13,385 nucleotides of DNA from Chloroflexota bacterium (GTDB lineage: Bacteria; Chloroflexota; Limnocylindria; Limnocylindrales; CSP1-4). The notes below the pieces were generated by a model that saw nothing but the letters and a program-made list of their open reading frames with translations, had not been told where the DNA came from and ran no database searches. The first letter of the stretch is position 1; every line of letters starts with the position of its first letter. Shown one piece after another: positions 1 to 6,665 of this stretch. Made by a program: the position numbers and the translations under genes. Where the stretch lies: NCBI GenBank assembly GCA_021777365.1, contig JAJYDP010000061.1:1-13385 (forward strand), read 5' to 3'.

Positions 1-312
1 CGAGAACGCATCGCCGTGCTGGACGAGGAGCTCGCACGCCTGGGCCTGGAGCCTTCCGTCGCGCGCGACCACCGCTCGTCGTCTGTGCGCAGCATCCCGC
101 TGCCCCAGGGAGTTGCCTACACGTGGCTGCACGACGCGCTTCGGGAGGACGGCTACGTCATCTACGCGGGCCTGGGGGAGAGCGCGCAGACAAGCTTTCG
201 CGTCTGCGCGCTCGGCGCGCTCGAGGCTGACGTGCTCCGCGGGTTTGGGGCGTCGCTCGAGCGTGCGCTCGCCAGATCCTCCTCCATCCCGGCCGCGACG
301 TCGGCCCGTTGA
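1..312 (+). CDS. phnW: 2-aminoethylphosphonate--pyruvate transaminase, C-terminal part (5' end outside window)
   Basis: Only the last 103 residues are present; the reading frame is open from base 1 to a TGA at 310-312. The visible part matches the C-terminal domain of class V (aspartate aminotransferase fold) PLP enzymes of the PhnW type: an RSIPLP strand, a 'LHDALREDGYVIYAG' segment (PhnW proteins usually have a similar GFVIYPG) and a 'SFRVCALG' strand. The family moves the amino group of 2-aminoethylphosphonate to pyruvate, giving phosphonoacetaldehyde and alanine in the cytoplasm. The lysine that binds PLP lies upstream of the window and cannot be checked. The assignment leans on the next gene, which encodes the enzyme that consumes phosphonoacetaldehyde and begins 28 nt later on the same strand. 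Another class V aminotransferase remains possible. Confidence 0.8.
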   Translation, partial: RERIAVLDEELARLGLEPSVARDHRSSSVRSIPLPQGVAYTWLHDALREDGYVIYAGLGESAQTSFRVCALGALEADVLRGFGASLERALARSSSIPAATSAR

Positions 313-340
313 CCCTCGCCTTCCGGAGCTGGAGCCAGCC

Positions 341-1213
341 ATGACCGCGCCCTCCGCCCGCGACGACACGGCAGCCAGCCGTCGGCGGTTCACGTACCGG
401 CGCGAGTACCGTGGCCCTGTGCAGGCCGTGATCCTCGACTGGGCCGGTACGACCCAGGACCACGGGGTGTTCGCGCCCGCGACCGTCTTCGTCGACCTGT
501 TCCGGGCGCACGGCATCGAGATCTCGATGGCCCAGGCCAGGCGGCCCATGGGCCTCTACAAGCTGGACCACATCCGGGCGATCACCCGCGATCCGGACGC
601 GGCGACGGAATGGCGGCGCGTCCACGGAGTCGACTGCACCGAGGACGACGTACTCGCGATGTTCGAGGAGTTCAAGCCGATGCAGGAGGCCGCGGTGGCG
701 CGCCACGCCGGTCTCATCCGGGGCACGGTCGAGGTGGTCGCTGAGATGCGCCGGCGTGGCTGCTTGATCGGCAGCACGACCGGCTACACGCGCTCCGCCG
801 CAGAGATCGCGGCGCGGGAGGCCTCCCGGCAGGGTTATGAGCCAGATGCCATGGTCTGTGCCGACGAGGTGCCCGCCGGGCGGCCAGAACCCTGGATGGT
901 GCTGCGCAACATGGAACTCCTGCGGGTGTTTCCACCCGCTGCGGTCGTCAAGATCGGCGACACCCTGTTCGACGTCGATGAGGGCATCAACGCCGGCACC
1001 TGGACGGTCGGACTGTCGCGGACCGGCAACTACGTCGGGCTGTCGGAGGCGGACCTCGCCTCGCTGGATCCCCACGAGCAGCGCCGCCGCGTCGTGGAGG
1101 CCGAGGAGATGCTGCGTCGTCGTGGCGCGCACTACGTCATGGAGACCATCGCGGACGTCCTGCCCTGCCTCGACGACATCGAGGATCGCCTGCATCGCGG
1201 CGAGGGCCCGTGA
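341..1213 (+). CDS. phnX: phosphonoacetaldehyde hydrolase (phosphonatase)
   Basis: A 290-residue HAD-superfamily hydrolase that splits the C-P bond of phosphonoacetaldehyde to acetaldehyde and phosphate, the second step of 2-aminoethylphosphonate use. The nucleophile motif is DWAGTT with Asp33. The cap-domain lysine that forms the Schiff base with substrate is Lys74 in 'PMGLYKLDH', 41 residues after the nucleophile, the same spacing as Asp12/Lys53 in the Bacillus cereus enzyme. 'IGSTTGYTR' and 'PAGRPEPWM' are further family signatures, and the magnesium-binding motif is GDTLFD with Asp207 and Asp211. The ATG at 341 is chosen because a GGAG lies just upstream at 329-332. The open frame extends further upstream, but there it overlaps phnW and gives arginine-rich sequence. 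The N-terminus is about 20 residues longer than the B. cereus protein. Probably co-transcribed with the preceding transaminase. Confidence 0.95.
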   Translation: MTAPSARDDTAASRRRFTYRREYRGPVQAVILDWAGTTQDHGVFAPATVFVDLFRAHGIEISMAQARRPMGLYKLDHIRAITRDPDAATEWRRVHGVDCTEDDVLAMFEEFKPMQEAAVARHAGLIRGTVEVVAEMRRRGCLIGSTTGYTRSAAEIAAREASRQGYEPDAMVCADEVPAGRPEPWMVLRNMELLRVFPPAAVVKIGDTLFDVDEGINAGTWTVGLSRTGNYVGLSEADLASLDPHEQRRRVVEAEEMLRRRGAHYVMETIADVLPCLDDIEDRLHRGEGP

Positions 1214-1379
1214 TCGATCTCGGCTGCACGGCCGGAAGCTGCTCGCGGCTCCGACGCCGGACTCTTCCTGTCCCCCGACCGGCTGGTGCCACCGCGGCGT
1301 CGGATACAGCGAATCAACGTGACGCGAACGAGCTCGTTACGAACGCCCGCGAGACTGTACCTCCGTTCCTCCTCCTCCC

Positions 1380-1409
1380 ACGGGCCCGCCTCCCCACTGG
1401 CGGGCCCGT
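1380..1409. terminator. GC-rich hairpin between convergent genes
   Basis: A perfect 11-bp inverted repeat (1380-1390 with 1399-1409) encloses an 8-nt loop and is followed by the pyrimidine-rich 'CCCCTTCGTC'. It lies in the 317-bp gap between phnX (plus) and the 131-residue gene (minus). It can serve as a terminator for phnX, although it is 170 nt past the stop and lacks a run of T. The rest of the gap, apart from a second hairpin at 1500-1528, shows no coding signal. Confidence 0.5.
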
Positions 1410-1499
1410 CCCCTTCGTCGCTTGAGCACCAGCGGAGGCGGTCCCGGTTCGCGTGGATGGACTCGCGTGAGTGACGGCGATCTCTGCCGGTTCCGGACG

Positions 1500-1528
1500 G
1501 GCCGTGGCGCCGATCCGGCGCCACGGCC
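1500..1528. terminator. 12-bp hairpin just past the stop of the 131-residue gene
   Basis: A perfect 12-bp stem (1500-1511 with 1517-1528) with the 5-nt loop GATCC. It begins 2 nt beyond the stop codon of the minus-strand gene at 1531, so it is well placed to end that transcript and to stop any read-through from phnX. Neither strand has a clear U-tract, so if it is a terminator it is of the short-tail type common in GC-rich bacteria. Confidence 0.55.
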
Positions 1529-1530
1529 TC

Positions 1531-1926
1531 CTACGGGTCGGTGCGGTCTGCGTACCGGGACTCGGCCGGCTGGCGCACTGTCGTCGTCCACGGCATCTGG
1601 TCGATGCCCGTTTCGAGCTCGATGAGGCGAAGCGCGTACGCGAGTTCGAGTGGGGCCTCCAGGCGCTCGCCGGATCCGGCCGGGGAACCCCCGTGGGCGC
1701 TCATGAGCCAGGCTTCGCGGCCGTAGCTCGCAAGGAGCATGTCGACCGATCGGATGGGACGGAGGTGCGAGCGGATCAGCTCCACGCGTGCGACGAACGG
1801 GGGCGCCACCCACCGGGGCGGCACCGGCGCCGCACCGGTGAGGATGCGCTCCACGGCGCGTGCTCGGTTTCGGAGCACGACCGGAATCTGGGGGACAGAT
1901 ACGGGCGCTTCGGACACGACGGCCAT
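1531..1926 (-). CDS. hypothetical protein, 131 residues
   Basis: I do not recognise this protein. It has no signal peptide, membrane segment or cysteines. The N-terminal half contains two runs of the kind 'RNRARAVERIL' and 'FVARVELIRSHLRPIRSVD', and the C-terminal half holds a likely helix 'LELAYALRLIELETGI' before a polar tail. That it is a real gene is supported by an AAGGA ribosome-binding site 8 nt before the ATG, a non-repetitive amino-acid mix unlike the arginine-rich shadow frames around it, and a strong hairpin right after the stop. It stands alone between convergent phnX and a divergent small-gene pair. An imperfect inverted repeat at 1966-2004 lies 40 nt upstream of the start. No function can be assigned. 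Confidence 0.6.
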   Translation of the reverse strand: MAVVSEAPVSVPQIPVVLRNRARAVERILTGAAPVPPRWVAPPFVARVELIRSHLRPIRSVDMLLASYGREAWLMSAHGGSPAGSGERLEAPLELAYALRLIELETGIDQMPWTTTVRQPAESRYADRTDP

Positions 1927-1965
1927 GGTCGGATCCTTGCAGTCCGGGCTCGGGCTGACTCGCGT

Positions 1966-2004
1966 CGGAACGTAAGCAATCTGTCTGCGGTGCGTTACAT
2001 TCGG
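1966..2004. promoter_or_regulatory. imperfect inverted repeat in a divergent intergenic region
   Basis: CGGAACGTAA (1966-1975) and TTACATTCGG (1995-2004) are inverted copies matching at 8 of 10 positions, 19 nt apart. They lie in the 225-bp gap between the minus-strand 131-residue gene and the plus-strand small ORF at 2152. The gap is locally more AT-rich than its surroundings, as expected of a promoter, but I cannot place a convincing -35/-10 pair on either strand. Could be a regulator site or chance. Confidence 0.25.
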
Positions 2005-2151
2005 TCGAACCGACCCGATGGTGCCGGAGGACGCGGCTCCGGTGCGGCGCGTCCTGGCACGTCGCGTGCGGCAGTCTGCGGATGTGCAGCTGGGGATGGA
2101 AGTTCACAACGCCGCAATACGGCGCTCACACGGGGAATCCATCCTGCGGAC

Positions 2152-2271
2152 ATGAGAGAGCACCGGGTGGCTGCCGGACGGGAGCCGATCGTCTTCCTGC
2201 TGACCCTCCATCGCGAGGACGGCCCGCGCGGCGTGCCCTCCGACGCCGACATCGCGCTGTGGTTCGGGTAG
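2152..2271 (+). CDS. possible 39-residue peptide
   Basis: A short ATG-started frame whose third codon positions are about 85-90% G or C, consistent with coding sequence here. The peptide has a short hydrophobic patch ('EPIVFLLTL') followed by a charged tail ending in 'ALWFG'. Its stop is 7 nt before the ATG of the next small plus-strand gene, so the two could share a transcript. Against it: no good ribosome-binding site (only GCGGA next to the ATG), very short length, and no recognisable relatives. The frame is open further upstream, but that part does not look coding. Confidence 0.3.
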   Translation: MREHRVAAGREPIVFLLTLHREDGPRGVPSDADIALWFG

Positions 2272-2278
2272 CCGCGAC

Positions 2279-2482
2279 ATGCTCGCCCGCCCAGCCCAAA
2301 CCGGTGCCTGGCTCATCCTCATCATCGGCTTCGCGGCCGGCCTCCATGCCCTCGCGAGGCTCCGCCACGAGGACGACCACGCCCGCGCCATCCCGCACGC
2401 CGAACGGTGGCGCCGCGATGAGGAGCTTTACGGCCGCACGGCCGCTTTGGCGGCGCCTGCCCGCGCGCTGACCACCAGCTGA
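2279..2482 (+). CDS. small single-pass membrane protein, 67 residues
   Basis: One predicted membrane helix at about residues 9-26 (TGAWLILIIGFAAGLHAL) is followed by a soluble tail rich in Arg, His, Asp and Glu, so the tail probably faces the cytoplasm. Nearly all third codon positions are G or C, a good coding sign for this genome. The start is the ATG 7 nt after the preceding small ORF; no strong ribosome-binding site is seen, which would fit translational coupling. Function unknown. A second one-helix protein lies on the opposite strand, tail to tail, at 2594-2791. Confidence 0.5.
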   Translation: MLARPAQTGAWLILIIGFAAGLHALARLRHEDDHARAIPHAERWRRDEELYGRTAALAAPARALTTS

Positions 2483-2488
2483 ACAGTG

Positions 2489-2519
2489 CCTCGGCACATG
2501 CGAGGGCGTGGCCACACGC
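2489..2519. terminator. two small adjacent hairpins between convergent small genes
   Basis: CCTCG/CGAGG with a 7-nt loop (2489-2505) is followed directly by GCGTG/CACGC with a 4-nt loop (2506-2519). They sit in the 111-bp gap where the plus-strand small membrane gene and the minus-strand one converge. The stems are only 5 bp and there is no T-run, so this is a weak terminator candidate. Confidence 0.25.
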
Positions 2520-2593
2520 GCAGCATCGCCGCGCCGGCGCCTGAACGCTCTCGGCCGACACCCGCTCGATCCCGCGGACCGGCCACCGCCCCT

Positions 2594-2791
2594 CTACGTC
2601 GGCTTGCCGTCACCCCAGTGCCAGCGCGCGTCGTCGTCCTCAGGCACCTGCGGTCCCCGCTCGAGCCCGTCCGGCCCATGGGTGGCCCGATATCCTCCGA
2701 GCCTCGATGAGCGCACCCACGTCCGCGAGAGCAGGACCAGCGCGAGCACCACCACGATCAGCAGCGCGACGGTAGCCAGCAACGCCTCCAC
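2594..2791 (-). CDS. small single-pass membrane protein, 65 residues, GTG start
   Basis: Begins with an almost uninterrupted hydrophobic helix (residues 4-21, mostly Leu, Val, Ala, Ile) directly after a short VEA start, followed by 'SRTWVRSSR' as a positive-inside flank and an acidic, Trp-containing C-terminal tail ('PEDDDARWHWGDG'). This is the shape of a one-helix membrane protein with a cytoplasmic tail of about 40 residues. The GTG at 2789-2791 is chosen because upstream the open frame turns into arginine-rich non-coding-like sequence. The only ribosome-binding candidate is a weak GGA about 12 nt upstream. Function unknown. Confidence 0.55.
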   Translation of the reverse strand: MEALLATVALLIVVVLALVLLSRTWVRSSRLGGYRATHGPDGLERGPQVPEDDDARWHWGDGKPT

Positions 2792-3074
2792 AGGCGCGAT
2801 GTAGGTCCGCCGCGCACCGCCGGCAAGAGCCGGAAGTCGCCATCGCAACGACGATCGAGGATGCCGGGCCTTCGCCGCATGCCCGCACGCGGTCCGAACC
2901 GTCTCCTGTCCGATCCGACGCCGCAACCGAAGCCAACCGGCTGGCGGCCGGCGCGACACCCGAGGGCCGCGGTGCAGCTGGACTGGTCGCCGGCCTGCTT
3001 GCCTTCTACCTTCGACGCTGGGGCGTCCCACGCCAGTCGGCAGATGGGTGGCATCTCGCGGCGTGCGGGTGGCA
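2792..3074. other. 283-bp stretch without a supported gene
   Basis: Open frames here are arginine- and proline-rich on both strands and lack codon bias, so none is called. The stretch holds a small hairpin (GGCGT/ACGCC around CCC, 3022-3034) on the downstream side of the mutarotase-like gene. It also holds two 10-bp direct copies of GGGTGGCATC (3046-3055 and 3067-3076), spaced 21 bp start to start, the second overlapping the stop codon of that gene. It must also carry the promoter of the 65-residue membrane gene, which I cannot place. Confidence 0.4.
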
Positions 3075-4082
3075 TCAGCGGACGGCGAAGCCCTCCCCTT
3101 CCGGCCTGACCTCGTTCACGCTCGTTCTGTCACCGTAGACCAGGAACGCGACGGTCGCCTCTCGCGTCTCGCCCGGTCCGAGCACGCTCGCGGCTCCGCT
3201 CGCCAGCGCCTCGTCGAGTTGCATCGGGTGGCCTGTCCACGGTTCGAGCGCCACGTGGTAATGGCCGCGCCACCCTCCGTAGACCTGCCACACCCACGCC
3301 GCCCGGAAGACCCCGAGCGGGAATGCGATGGCGAGCCCGCGGCGCGCCTGCGTATCGGTCAGCGCCACCCACCCCTCGTGCAGCTCGGTCGCCCAGTGAC
3401 CGCCGAACACCATCGCGTCCGGCGCCGGCACGCGCCGCATGTCGCGGCCGCCATCGGGCGCACCGGGCGACGGCAGGTACGGCCAGGCGTACGCCTCTCC
3501 CGGCGTCCCCAGCGACGGGTCCGATGACACCCCCACGAGCATGCGGCCGGCCGGCAGGTCGATCCGATGCGCCGGCGACACGGCGAGCGCAGGGTGGATC
3601 CCCCACAGGTACGGCAACGGTCGCAGGTCGAGGTTCGTCAGCCGGTAGCTCGCCCGCAGCACGGGCTCGTCGTCCCTGAGCTCGAGGCGGCGTTCCAGGC
3701 GCGCCGGCGCGATCGTCGCGTGGCCCGTCGTAGTCATGGCCACGGCTCCCTCGGCCGCCGGCTCCTCGCGCGCCGACCAGGGCACGGACCACAGTTCGCC
3801 CATGTACGGGAGCGGCTCGTCGTGCAGATGCGCGACGTCGCCGGTGGGGAAGATCTCGTCCCAGCCGCCGCACCACCAGTCGTCGAAATGGGCGCCGAAC
3901 GGCGCCCGGCGTGGCGGCGTCCGCGGGTTGTGCCAGAGGAGGTCGCGGTCGCCGGCCTTGTCGACGAGCTCGAGCACCTTACCGCCGAGTTCCGGGACGA
4001 CGACCACGCGGAGGGATGCGTTCTCCAGGATCCAGGCGTCGAGGCCATGGACCGACCAGCCGCGGACGAGGCGTGCGGTCAC
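3075..4082 (-). CDS. aldose 1-epimerase-like (galactose mutarotase superfamily) protein
   Basis: A 335-residue beta-sandwich protein of the aldose 1-epimerase type, expected to interconvert alpha and beta anomers of a sugar in the cytoplasm. Visible landmarks: an N-terminal 'VVVVPELGGKVLEL' strand, 'WGIHPAL' with His163 where mutarotases carry a catalytic His, and 'ALEPWTGHP' with Glu280 at the position of the catalytic base, followed by 'VLGPGETREA', the usual end of the fold. The Trp-rich 'FDDWWCGGWDEIFPTGD' is not in standard GalM enzymes, so this is a divergent branch with unknown substrate. The GTG at 4080-4082 is chosen because GGAGGTGA lies 5 nt upstream; the longer open frame would run into the upstream dehydrogenase gene. 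It is the last gene of the minus-strand operon, 58 nt after the dehydrogenase. Confidence 0.75.
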   Translation of the reverse strand: MTARLVRGWSVHGLDAWILENASLRVVVVPELGGKVLELVDKAGDRDLLWHNPRTPPRRAPFGAHFDDWWCGGWDEIFPTGDVAHLHDEPLPYMGELWSVPWSAREEPAAEGAVAMTTTGHATIAPARLERRLELRDDEPVLRASYRLTNLDLRPLPYLWGIHPALAVSPAHRIDLPAGRMLVGVSSDPSLGTPGEAYAWPYLPSPGAPDGGRDMRRVPAPDAMVFGGHWATELHEGWVALTDTQARRGLAIAFPLGVFRAAWVWQVYGGWRGHYHVALEPWTGHPMQLDEALASGAASVLGPGETREATVAFLVYGDRTSVNEVRPEGEGFAVR

Positions 4083-4140
4083 GTCGTCACCTCCAGCCGG
4101 AGGCGGCCGGTGCCCGGCCCCCTCCACGTCGCCCTTCGCA

Positions 4141-4920
4141 TCACAGCTCGTAGATCCGCGCCGTGATCGCCCCATCGACCACGATCTCCGCCCCGCTGAC
4201 GAACGAGGCGTCATCCGACGCGAGGAAGACGGCGACGCGCGCGATCTCGTCGGTGGACGCGATACGTCGGACGGGATACTGCCCCTCGACCCGTGCACGG
4301 AATCCTCCCGGGTCGGGGTGCGCCCGGAAGAACGCCTGGTTCAGCTCGGTGTCCACGTCGCCCGGGCAGATCGCGTTCGCCCGGATCCCGTGCGGTCCGT
4401 ACGCGATGGCGAGGCTCTTCGTGTACCCGATGATCGCCGCCTTGGTCGCGCCGTAGACCGGGAGCAGCGGGTCCGCGCAGAACGCGTTGACGGACGACAT
4501 GTTGACGATGGCGCCAGAGTGCCGGGCGACCATCGCCGGCAGGACCTCTCGGCAGAAGAGAACGCATCCGAGCAGATTGACGTCGACGATCCGGTGGAAG
4601 TCCTCCACCCGCACGTCGGCGGCGAGCGCCTCCACCTGCACGGCGGCGTTGTTGACCATCAGGTCGACGCGCCCGTGCTCGTCGAGGACGCCGGCGACGG
4701 CCGCCTGGACGTCGGCCTCTCGCGACACGTCCGCGCGGACGAACCGCATGCTGCCGCCCTCGGCGGCGATCTGGTCGGCTGCGGCGCGCCCGGGCTCCTC
4801 GAGGATGTCGACACCGACCACGAGGGCGCCCTCGCGAGCGTACGCCCGGGCGATCGCCCTGCCGATGCCCCGCGCGGTCCCGGTCACGATCGCGACGCGG
4901 CCATCGAGCCTGCCTCCCAC
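4141..4920 (-). CDS. SDR-family NAD(P)-dependent oxidoreductase
   Basis: A 259-residue classical short-chain dehydrogenase. The dinucleotide motif is TGTARGIG (13-20). Asp38 at the end of the second strand suggests NAD rather than NADP. The structural NNAA motif is at 90-93, Asn115 is in place, and the catalytic set is Ser143, Tyr156 and Lys160 ('SSVNA' ... 'YGATK'). The C-terminal 'SGAEIVVDG' is typical of the 3-oxoacyl-ACP-reductase-like branch that includes many sugar and polyol dehydrogenases. Starts at GTG with GGAGGT 9 nt upstream. Its place in a sugar-uptake operon suggests oxidation of the imported sugar or reduction/oxidation of an aldolase product; the substrate cannot be read from sequence. 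It follows the regulator gene by 69 nt. Confidence 0.88.
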   Translation of the reverse strand: MGGRLDGRVAIVTGTARGIGRAIARAYAREGALVVGVDILEEPGRAAADQIAAEGGSMRFVRADVSREADVQAAVAGVLDEHGRVDLMVNNAAVQVEALAADVRVEDFHRIVDVNLLGCVLFCREVLPAMVARHSGAIVNMSSVNAFCADPLLPVYGATKAAIIGYTKSLAIAYGPHGIRANAICPGDVDTELNQAFFRAHPDPGGFRARVEGQYPVRRIASTDEIARVAVFLASDDASFVSGAEIVVDGAITARIYEL

Positions 4921-4989
4921 CTGGACCCGACCTCCAGTCCCTCGTGATCCGCGGGCAGGTTCTCCCCCCAGCTCCTGCGGCCACTCTCC

Positions 4990-5796
4990 CTACGCGAGGA
5001 TCACCTCGATCCCCAACTCCTGCGCGCGTTCGACCTGCCTGGGATCCGCGCCCTCGTCGGTGATCAGCACGTGGATGGCGCTCAGCGGGACGATCGGGGT
5101 GAACCCGCGACGGCCAAGCTTCGTCGAGTCGGCGACGGCCACCACGCGCCTGGCGCGCGACGCCATCATCGCCGCCACCTCGGCCACGAGCACGTGCGGC
5201 GTCGTCAGGCCGGTCTCGACGGTCAGCCCGTCGCAGCCCATGAACACCAGGTCCGCCGACAGGTCCCGCAGTTCCGCCATGGTCTGCGGGCCGACCAGCG
5301 CCTCGTGGTCCGGCAGGTAGAGCCCCCCGAGACAGATCAGGTGCGGGCTGTCCCAGACAGCGATCTCGCGGATGACCGGCAGCGAGTTGGTCACGACGGT
5401 GATCGCGCTCCCCCGGCGCAGCGGCGCGGGAACGTGCGCGGCGACCTGGGCCACGGTGGAGCCAGAGTCGAAGACCACGACGTCGCCGGCCTGGATGAGC
5501 GCCGCGGCAGCCGCCCCGATGCGCGCCTTCTGACCCCGGTTCTCCCGGGTCTTCAGCGCGTAGGCGCCGGGTCCGCGGCCAGCCGACGTCGCGACGGCGC
5601 CGCCGTGGACACGCCGGAGCCGGCCGGCGTCCTCGAGGATCATGAGGTCGCGCCGGATGGAGACGTCCGTGACGCCGAAGCGGAGCACGAGCTCGCCCAC
5701 CGAGACCCGTTCGCGGTCCTCGAGGAGCCGCGCGATGAGGTCGCGCCGCTCCCGCGCGGTCATCTCGTGCAGCTCGCCGGCACGCGTCGCGTTCAT
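4990..5796 (-). CDS. DeoR/GlpR-family transcriptional regulator
   Basis: A 268-residue DeoR-type regulator. An N-terminal winged helix-turn-helix (about 13-68) carries the family signature 'VSIRRDLMILEDAGRL..VHGG'. A C-terminal sugar-phosphate sensor domain of the phosphosugar-isomerase-like fold shows 'VVFDSGSTV', 'VVTNSLPV', 'CLGGLY' and 'MGCDGL'. Such proteins usually repress sugar operons and let go when a phosphorylated intermediate accumulates; here that could be the kinase or aldolase intermediate from the divergent operon. The ATG is one base after the TGA of the permease gene, so translation is probably coupled. An internal start at Met12 is possible. Being cotranscribed with the transporter implies feedback on its own operon. 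Confidence 0.92.
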   Translation of the reverse strand: MNATRAGELHEMTARERRDLIARLLEDRERVSVGELVLRFGVTDVSIRRDLMILEDAGRLRRVHGGAVATSAGRGPGAYALKTRENRGQKARIGAAAAALIQAGDVVVFDSGSTVAQVAAHVPAPLRRGSAITVVTNSLPVIREIAVWDSPHLICLGGLYLPDHEALVGPQTMAELRDLSADLVFMGCDGLTVETGLTTPHVLVAEVAAMMASRARRVVAVADSTKLGRRGFTPIVPLSAIHVLITDEGADPRQVERAQELGIEVILA

Positions 5797-5797
5797 G

Positions 5798-6655
5798 TCA
5801 CTTGCCCATTCCCATCGTGAGGCCCGCGATCAGCTGGCGCTGGAAGATGAGGTAGACGATCACGGCCGGCAGCGCGCTCACGAGCGAGCCGGCCATCAGC
5901 ACCGGGACGATGATGATATGTGAGCTCTGGAGTGTCGCGAGGCCGACCGTGATGGTGCGGACGTCGGGCGTCTGCAGGAAGAGCAGTCCGATCAGCAGGT
6001 CGTCCCACACCTGGATGAACTGCAGGACGGCGACGGTCACGATGGCCGGGATCGCCAGCGGCAGCATGACGGTCCTGAAGATCTGCCAGTACGACGCGCC
6101 GTCCATGAGCGACGCCTCGATGAGCTCGTTGGGGACGCCGCGGAAGTATGTCGTCATCAGGTACGTGCCGAGCGGGGCGCCCAGCGCCGCATAGACCAGG
6201 ATCGCCCCCGGGTACTGGTTGATGAGCCCCGCATGGCTCACGTTCACGTACTCCGGGATGATGATCGACTGGATCGGGATCATCATGCCGGCGATGATGG
6301 CCAGGAAGACGGTGGAGGATCCGGGGTACGTGAGCTTGGCGAAGGCGTAGCCGCCCGTCGTGCTGACGAACAGGATGATGAGGACGGCGGACCCGGTGAC
6401 GACCGTCGAGTTCAGCAGCTGCTGCAGCACCGGGATCGTGTCGAAGAGCTTCGCCCAGCTGTCGAGCGAGAACCCGGGCGCGCCCAGGAACTGGTCGTAC
6501 GAGCGGAACGACGCCTGCGTCATGAAGTAGAACGGGTACAGCATCACCACGACGACGACGCACAGGATCACGAAGGTCGTTCCACGGGTGATGCGGCGGC
6601 GCAGGTTCGTCGGGCGCGCCCTCGTCGGCCGGACGCTCGTCGCGCGAAGGCTCAT
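5798..6655 (-). CDS. carbohydrate ABC transporter permease, MalG/CUT1 type
   Basis: A 285-residue inner-membrane permease of the BPD-transporter family. A short basic N-terminus (several Arg) leads into the first helix at about 27-46 ('FVILCVVVVVMLYPFYF'), followed by five more hydrophobic stretches, as in MalG-type subunits. The cytoplasmic EAA loop that contacts the ATPase is 'EASLMDGASYWQIFR' starting at Glu180, with the conserved Gly186. It ends in a short cytoplasmic tail 'QRQLIAGLTMGMGK', close to the usual C-terminus of this family (..GLTAGAVKG). The ATG is preceded by GAGGG 7 nt upstream and starts 10 nt after the partner permease gene. Forms the pore together with that partner. Confidence 0.93.
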   Translation of the reverse strand: MSLRATSVRPTRARPTNLRRRITRGTTFVILCVVVVVMLYPFYFMTQASFRSYDQFLGAPGFSLDSWAKLFDTIPVLQQLLNSTVVTGSAVLIILFVSTTGGYAFAKLTYPGSSTVFLAIIAGMMIPIQSIIIPEYVNVSHAGLINQYPGAILVYAALGAPLGTYLMTTYFRGVPNELIEASLMDGASYWQIFRTVMLPLAIPAIVTVAVLQFIQVWDDLLIGLLFLQTPDVRTITVGLATLQSSHIIIVPVLMAGSLVSALPAVIVYLIFQRQLIAGLTMGMGK

Positions 6656-6665
6656 CGCCGGGCCC

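Noticed and set aside
158..1195. 345-codon minus-strand open frame
   Set aside because: Antisense to phnW/phnX, which carry exact catalytic motifs; no recognisable domain on the minus strand.
1210..1425. GTG-started frame overlapping the phnX stop by 4 nt
   Set aside because: The GTGA overlap looked like an operon partner, but third positions show no G/C bias, the sequence has no fold-like pattern, and the frame runs through a strong hairpin.
1471..2271. 266-codon plus-strand frame
   Set aside because: Most of it is antisense to the 131-residue gene and has the arginine-rich composition of a shadow frame; only the last 40 codons are kept, at low confidence.
4083..4298. N-terminal extension of the mutarotase-like gene
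   Set aside because: It would overlap the dehydrogenase gene by about 150 nt and is Ser/Arg/Pro-rich; the GTG at 4082 has an excellent ribosome-binding site.
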